Source: Candidatus Gordonibacter avicola
Lineage (GTDB): Bacteria; Actinomycetota; Coriobacteriia; Coriobacteriales; Eggerthellaceae
Direction of reading: 5' to 3'
Length of the DNA stretch: 64,000 nucleotides
NCBI GenBank assembly: GCA_019113915.1
Contig: DXGM01000022.1
Coordinates: forward strand, 1-64,000
Positions 60,076-64,000 of this stretch are shown here, piece after piece. Position 1 is the first letter of the stretch, and every line of letters starts with the position of its first letter. A program made the position numbers and the translations under genes. The notes under the pieces are model-generated. The model made no database searches. It was not told where the DNA came from and saw only the letters and a program-made list of their open reading frames with translations.

Positions 60076-60578
60076 CGTCGGCTCCTTCCAGTGCCTTCTT
60101 CAGCGCCTTGCGAGCCCTGAACAGGTGTGATCGAACGGTTGCGGGGCTCTCGCCCGCAATGGCGGCTATCTCTTTGGTGGAATACCCTTCGAAGTAGTGC
60201 AGATGGACGGCCGTGCGCTGGCCCTCGGGCAGCTCGTCCACGGCGTGGTGCAAAACGCTGCTCGGCAAGCGATAGATCCTCTTCCGGCTCCGAGGGCGCG
60301 TCGTGGTCTTCCAGTGGCACGCTGGTATCGCGATTGTTCTTCCGATGCAGGTCGTTGCAGCAATTGACGGTGACGCGCAAAAGCCACGACTTCAGATGCG
60401 TCGCGTCGTTTATGACGCTGGCGTTTTGGTGCAAGCGCAAAAACACCGTTTGGAACACATCCTCGGCATCGGCCTGGTTGCCCATGCGGCGGCGCGCGAG
60501 CCGCAACACGGCATCGCCCCACTCGTCGATGGCGTCCTCGACGCTGACCGTAAATTCGCTATGCACCAATCGACTCAC
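60062..60578 (-). pseudogene. ECF sigma-70 factor gene with a frameshift
   Basis: Region 2 is read in one frame from a GTG at 60578 (AGGAGGA eight bases upstream; DAEDVFQTVFLRLHQ, THLKSWLLRVTVNCCND). Region 4 is in another frame that ends at 60062 (VLHHAVDELPEGQRTAVHLH, EGYSTKEIAAIAGESPATVR). The shift lies near 60255-60265, consistent with one added base (GAG-CAG-C-GTT-TTG reading). The sequence thus encodes both domains but not in one frame. The cause may be a true inactivating mutation, phase variation or a sequencing error. No classic slippery site is visible. If real, the intact anti-sigma and ABC genes downstream have lost their activator. Confidence 0.75.
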
Positions 60579-60732
60579 GAGGCGCTTCCTCCTGGGAATG
60601 GTGATCTGACGGCACTGCCGCCCCGCCATGTTCACGTACGAGCCGCTCCCACGTCTCCCGCTTCAACCGCTCCGGGGCGCATACCTCACGCACCAACGAG
60701 GTATACCGAACAAAGAACTCCTTCTCGTCCAT
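60559..60732 (-). CDS. small protein upstream of the sigma factor (57 aa)
   Basis: A 57-residue frame runs from an ATG at 60732 with AGGAGGG upstream, and its end overlaps the sigma-factor start by 20 bases. The product, MDEKEFFVRYTSLVREVCAP followed by ERLKRETWERLVREHG, is charged and helical. Its reading frame differs from that of the sigma gene. The overlap suggests translational coupling. I recognise no family, and it could instead be a leader peptide. Confidence 0.55.
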   Translation of the reverse strand: MDEKEFFVRYTSLVREVCAPERLKRETWERLVREHGGAAVPSDHHSQEEAPRESIGA

Positions 60733-60877
60733 ACCAGCCCTCCTAGAAAAAGTAACTCTGCCCGGATAAACGCCCCCTCACCCCAAAAGGTTGCACTCCG
60801 TAGGAATTATTTCAAAAAGAGACATTTCGACAGTTGAGCGTGAGAGACGTGTGTCGCGGAGGGGCGACAGGGTGGGG

Positions 60878-62572
60878 CTAGTCCTCCAGGTCGTTGGGGT
60901 TGAAGGAGTCTATGAGGTCGAGGAGGTCTTGTTTTTTGTGGATGTCTAGTTTGGCGTAGATGCGTTTGGAGTGGGTTCGGATGGTGTTTTCGGACACCAC
61001 GAGGTCCTCGGCTATGCGGGCTACCGTGTTGCCGCGGGCGATGAGTTCCATGACCTCGGTCTCGCGGGCGCTTAAGCGATAGTGTTGGCGCAGCAGTTCG
61101 GCCTGCTTGGAGATGCGGTCCTGGTAGATGAAGCCACTGTCGTGGCGCCGTTGGGTGCGGGCGGCGGCTTTGCTTGCCAGTGAGGCACCTGCTTGTGCTT
61201 CGTCGAAAGGCGGCCGCGCATCGGAGATCGCAGCTTCGGCCGCCGATGCAGTCCCGCTCGCACTCGCGCCAGTGCCCGCCAGCGCGCCCCGGCTCGCCCC
61301 CGCGCCCCCGCTCGCGCTCCCAGCGTTCTTCCCGCTCTTCCCCAGCGGGCGCAGGGCCACCAACTCAATGTTCTCCGCGTCGTTGCGTTCAAATATCTTA
61401 CGGAAGCCTCCTTGCCCCACAAAGTACATGAGTCCTAACAGATACACGGCCGCCAACGCAACCACAGCCAAGGGCTCAATGCCCGTAATCATAATCTGCT
61501 CGGCGAACGAGCCGCCGATAAAGCCCACGTCATGCAGCGTGTACACGATGGCCCCGAAGAACCCGTACACAAACACCGGGTTGATGCCGCGGTCGCGCGA
61601 GGCCTGCGCGCATTGAATCATCATCAGCATAATGGCCACGCTGTACACCGCATACAGAATGGCCGCGAGCCACTGCGCGTAGTTCGTCGCCAAAAACGGC
61701 AACAGTAGAAACGACGTAATCACAAACGGGAACACCACGCGGTACGCACCCACCACGTTCAGCCGCAGGTTCTTGAACTGCCACAATACCAGCACCGCCA
61801 CAGCCGCCACCAGCGAGCCCGCCATGGAAAGCGCGTTCACCAGCGCGCCCACCTGCGGCTCGGCAATGGCTAGCGAGCGCATAATACCGGTGCAGAACCC
61901 CAGCGCGCCCACGCAAAACGCGCTGCGCCAGTAGTCGCGCAGAACGCGCCGATACACCTGCGGGTGGTCGCGCGGCACGTCCTGGAACATGGGTTGGTCG
62001 CGGTCAATTTCGCGTCCCTTCAGCACAATGGCCAGACCGAACAGCGGCAGAAACACCAGCGGAATCAAATACGCCGTCACGGCCTCGGGAATAAGGTACA
62101 GCGCGAAATACATCACTGCGGCGTAGGCCGTGCCCACAATGAGGTCGCGGTTGCCGCGGTCGGAATCCAAGCTGGCGAACAGCCGCTGCCACAACATATA
62201 GAAGCCCGCCGACCCCAGCCCCAGAAGTCCGCCGCCCGCTACTACCAAAGGCAGTGCCAATGCGTCCACGTAGATAGCTGCAATGAGGCAGCACCATCCC
62301 AAAAAGTAGGGCGCGGACGCCAGCATTACCATGAAGCGGCGCGTGGGCCCGGGGAAGAAATACACGCCGAACGCGCTTGCGAAGTAGCTCACCGAGAACA
62401 CGAGCGATTGTGCCAAAAAGAACCAAAACACAATCTCGGGCGTTTGGAATCCCATGGGCAAAAACGGGAACACGCCGCCCCACACGCCTGCCGCGTTAAT
62501 GGCCAAAAACAGCGCGTAGCCCAGCGATGTCACGTTCGGCTTCAGTATGCTGATAACGGCGGACAGCTGCAA
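60878..62572 (-). CDS. LuxR-type regulator with multi-pass membrane domain
   Basis: This 564-residue protein has about twelve membrane segments over residues 10-400, an Ala/Gly-rich linker, and a LuxR helix-turn-helix at the end (LSARETEVMELIARGNTVAR, IAEDLVVSENTIRTHSKRIY). It resembles the regulator at 31877-33568 in layout but not closely in sequence. It is divergent from a DmsA-like reductase gene, with matching TGTCACAT/ATGTGACA sites in the gap, so it probably controls that gene. Known Eggerthellaceae regulators of this type adjoin the reductases they control. The membrane part may sense the acceptor. Confidence 0.93.
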   Translation of the reverse strand: MQLSAVISILKPNVTSLGYALFLAINAAGVWGGVFPFLPMGFQTPEIVFWFFLAQSLVFSVSYFASAFGVYFFPGPTRRFMVMLASAPYFLGWCCLIAAIYVDALALPLVVAGGGLLGLGSAGFYMLWQRLFASLDSDRGNRDLIVGTAYAAVMYFALYLIPEAVTAYLIPLVFLPLFGLAIVLKGREIDRDQPMFQDVPRDHPQVYRRVLRDYWRSAFCVGALGFCTGIMRSLAIAEPQVGALVNALSMAGSLVAAVAVLVLWQFKNLRLNVVGAYRVVFPFVITSFLLLPFLATNYAQWLAAILYAVYSVAIMLMMIQCAQASRDRGINPVFVYGFFGAIVYTLHDVGFIGGSFAEQIMITGIEPLAVVALAAVYLLGLMYFVGQGGFRKIFERNDAENIELVALRPLGKSGKNAGSASGGAGASRGALAGTGASASGTASAAEAAISDARPPFDEAQAGASLASKAAARTQRRHDSGFIYQDRISKQAELLRQHYRLSARETEVMELIARGNTVARIAEDLVVSENTIRTHSKRIYAKLDIHKKQDLLDLIDSFNPNDLED

Positions 62573-62654
62573 TGCCCCTCTGTTCTCTCATTTACGATGC
62601 GCTGTGCAGTATAGCCTAAGCGGTGCAACCGCGCGCTGATGTCACCCGAAACCA

Positions 62655-62711
62655 TGTCACATACTGCTAATTGACCTGCGCAAACGAAAAATTACCACAT
62701 TTTATGTGACA
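62655..62711. promoter_or_regulatory. paired inverted sites in the LuxR/DmsA-like promoter region
   Basis: TGTCACAT at 62655-62662 is repeated in reverse complement as ATGTGACA at 62704-62711. CACAT-TTT-ATGTG (62696-62708) adds a tighter dyad sharing the second site. They lie about 85 bases from the LuxR start and 135 bases from the DmsA-like start. Confidence 0.5.
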
Positions 62712-62845
62712 AGCGATTCACCCGCACGTGTATTGTGTGCCGCGTTGCATAACCGTCGCGTGTTCGTCGATCGACCGACACGCGACACAACGCCCGACGC
62801 GGGAGCCGCCGGGCGAATCGAGGAAGCTTAGAAGGGGGAGAGAGT

Positions 62846-64000
62846 ATGTCAGACACTATGCCGAGTTTGAGCCGCCGCACGTTTGTGAAGACGACAGGCG
62901 CGCTCGGTGCGCTGGCTGCCGTCGGCGGAACCGTCGCCGCGACCGATTCACTCTTCGGCGCAGGCGTGCCCGCAGCGCACGCCGCAACCGAGGAAACCAT
63001 CACCTGGGGCCACTGCGCCATCAACTGCCCGGGTAGGTGCAGCCTGAAGTTCCATGTGCAGGATGACGAAGTGGTGTGGGTGGATACCTATACCAGCAAG
63101 GATGCGGGCTTCGACGATCCCCAGCCCCGCGCGTGCCTGCGTGGCCGTAGCTATCGCCGTTGGCTTGCCAGCCCAGATCGTATCAACTACCCCATGAAGC
63201 GAGTGGAAGGCACCAAGCGTGGTGAGGGTAAATACGAGCAGATCAGCTGGGACGAGGCCATCGACATCGCGGCCGACAAGCTGAAGGAAGTTATCGAAAA
63301 GTACGGCAACGAAGCCGTGTACGTGCCTTACGCCACTGGCGTGTCGGCTACGACCTCGCGCCCGTTCAACCGTTTCCTGAACTTGATCGGCGGTTATCTG
63401 AACTTCTATAACAGCTACTCCACCGCGCAGATCTCCTGCATCACGCCCTATATGTATGGTTCGAAGGGCAACGGTGGCAGCTCGTTCAAGACGGCTGAGG
63501 ACGCCAAGCTGGTGCTCATCTTCGGCTCCAGCCCCACCGAAACGCGCCAGGGTGGCTTGACCACGCACTATGACTGGGTGCATCTGCGTGAGCGCACGGG
63601 TGCGAAAATTTACATGATTGACTACCGCATGAACGACTCCATCATGGGTCACTCCGATCAGTGGCTGCCCATCAACCCGGGCACCGATGCCGCACTGGTG
63701 GCGGGCATCGCGCATTACCTGATTAAGAACGATATGGTTGACCTGGACTTCCTGCACACGTATTGCCAGGGCTACGACGAGGAAACCATGCCCGAGGCGT
63801 ACAAGGGCAAGCACATGTCCTACTACGACTACATCATGGGCACGGGCTACGACATGGTGGAAAAGACGCCTGAGTGGGCCGCGAAGATCACCGGCATCCC
63901 TGCTGAGCGCATCGAAAGCCTGGCCGAGGAAATTGGTACGACGAAGCCGCTCTATGTGAATCAGGGTTGGGGCCCGCAGCGCCGCAGCAACGGCGAGTGG
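62846..64000 (+). CDS. DmsA-like Tat-exported molybdopterin reductase (partial, 5' end)
   Basis: The frame opens at an ATG at 62846 with AGAAGGGGGA upstream and runs off the window (385 codons seen). A twin-arginine leader (SLSRRTFVKTTGALGALAAV) precedes a [4Fe-4S] site (HCAINCPGRCSLKFHV, then RACLRGRSYRR) and molybdopterin-binding segments. FYNSYSTAQISCI near residue 190 aligns with the DmsA/TorA stretch that holds the Ser ligand, which suggests an S-oxide, N-oxide or similar reductase rather than the Cys type at 42220. The divergent LuxR gene is the likely regulator. The downstream partners lie outside the window. Confidence 0.9.
   Translation, partial: MSDTMPSLSRRTFVKTTGALGALAAVGGTVAATDSLFGAGVPAAHAATEETITWGHCAINCPGRCSLKFHVQDDEVVWVDTYTSKDAGFDDPQPRACLRGRSYRRWLASPDRINYPMKRVEGTKRGEGKYEQISWDEAIDIAADKLKEVIEKYGNEAVYVPYATGVSATTSRPFNRFLNLIGGYLNFYNSYSTAQISCITPYMYGSKGNGGSSFKTAEDAKLVLIFGSSPTETRQGGLTTHYDWVHLRERTGAKIYMIDYRMNDSIMGHSDQWLPINPGTDAALVAGIAHYLIKNDMVDLDFLHTYCQGYDEETMPEAYKGKHMSYYDYIMGTGYDMVEKTPEWAAKITGIPAERIESLAEEIGTTKPLYVNQGWGPQRRSNGEW

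Noticed and set aside
1..64000. CRISPR array or rRNA operon
   Set aside because: I saw no regularly spaced direct repeats and no rRNA sequence; repeats found are isolated palindromes.

Overview
This window reads as the chromosome of an anaerobic, high-GC actinobacterium of the Eggerthellaceae (class Coriobacteriia). That placement is an inference from gene content: several Tat-exported molybdenum or tungsten oxidoreductase operons, each with ferredoxin and membrane-anchor partners and TorD-type chaperones, plus two LuxR regulators with long multi-pass membrane domains, a typical Eggerthellaceae signature. I do not assign a genus. I saw no rRNA operon and no CRISPR array.

Layout. Positions 1 to about 6213 are the right end of an integrated element. 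It carries a tyrosine recombinase, a HigBA-type toxin-antitoxin pair, a WYL-domain protein, a large unknown protein and two small proteins. It stops at a displaced 3' fragment of a tRNA-Met(CAU) gene; its left end lies outside the window. Next come a small hypothetical gene, leuS and a tandem-HTH regulator. Positions 10473-15908 hold a leftward 5-oxoproline (pyroglutamate) operon, pxpB-pxpC-accB-accC-DUF1445-pxpA, with a TauE-family permease and a universal stress protein to its right.

Positions 17479-33568 are a respiratory region. It has NapH-like, NapG-like, TorD and two-winged-helix genes, then a ferredoxin with a FlpD-like centre. A LysR gene lies divergent from a three-gene MopB/ferredoxin/anchor operon that resembles the acetylene hydratase and catechol dehydroxylase branch. 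Beyond that are an aminotransferase, a threonine aldolase, a second FlpD-like ferredoxin and a LuxR regulator. Positions 33727-35397 hold an alanine-rich unknown protein and a NifU-like protein.

Positions 35401-38003 are an AT-rich, apparently acquired patch. It contains a membrane protein whose frame breaks exactly where a canonical -1 slippery heptamer sits, and an MqsR-like toxin paired with a Panacea-domain antitoxin. Positions 38167-45866 hold an aldehyde:ferredoxin oxidoreductase (YdhV-like), a divergent YdhY-like ferredoxin, TorD, and a polysulfide/thiosulfate reductase-like operon. Positions 46197-54096 are a six-gene operon for the cell surface: VTC, DUF4956, CotH, clan GH-A hydrolase, HEAT-repeat protein and family 2 glycosyltransferase. 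Positions 54248-60732 are an ECF-sigma/anti-sigma/ABC-transporter operon in which the sigma gene carries a frameshift. The window ends with a second LuxR regulator divergent from the start of a DmsA-like reductase.

Taken together, the redox genes suggest a cell that uses many alternative electron acceptors, each under its own regulator. Conserved dyads in the divergent promoter regions support dedicated control.
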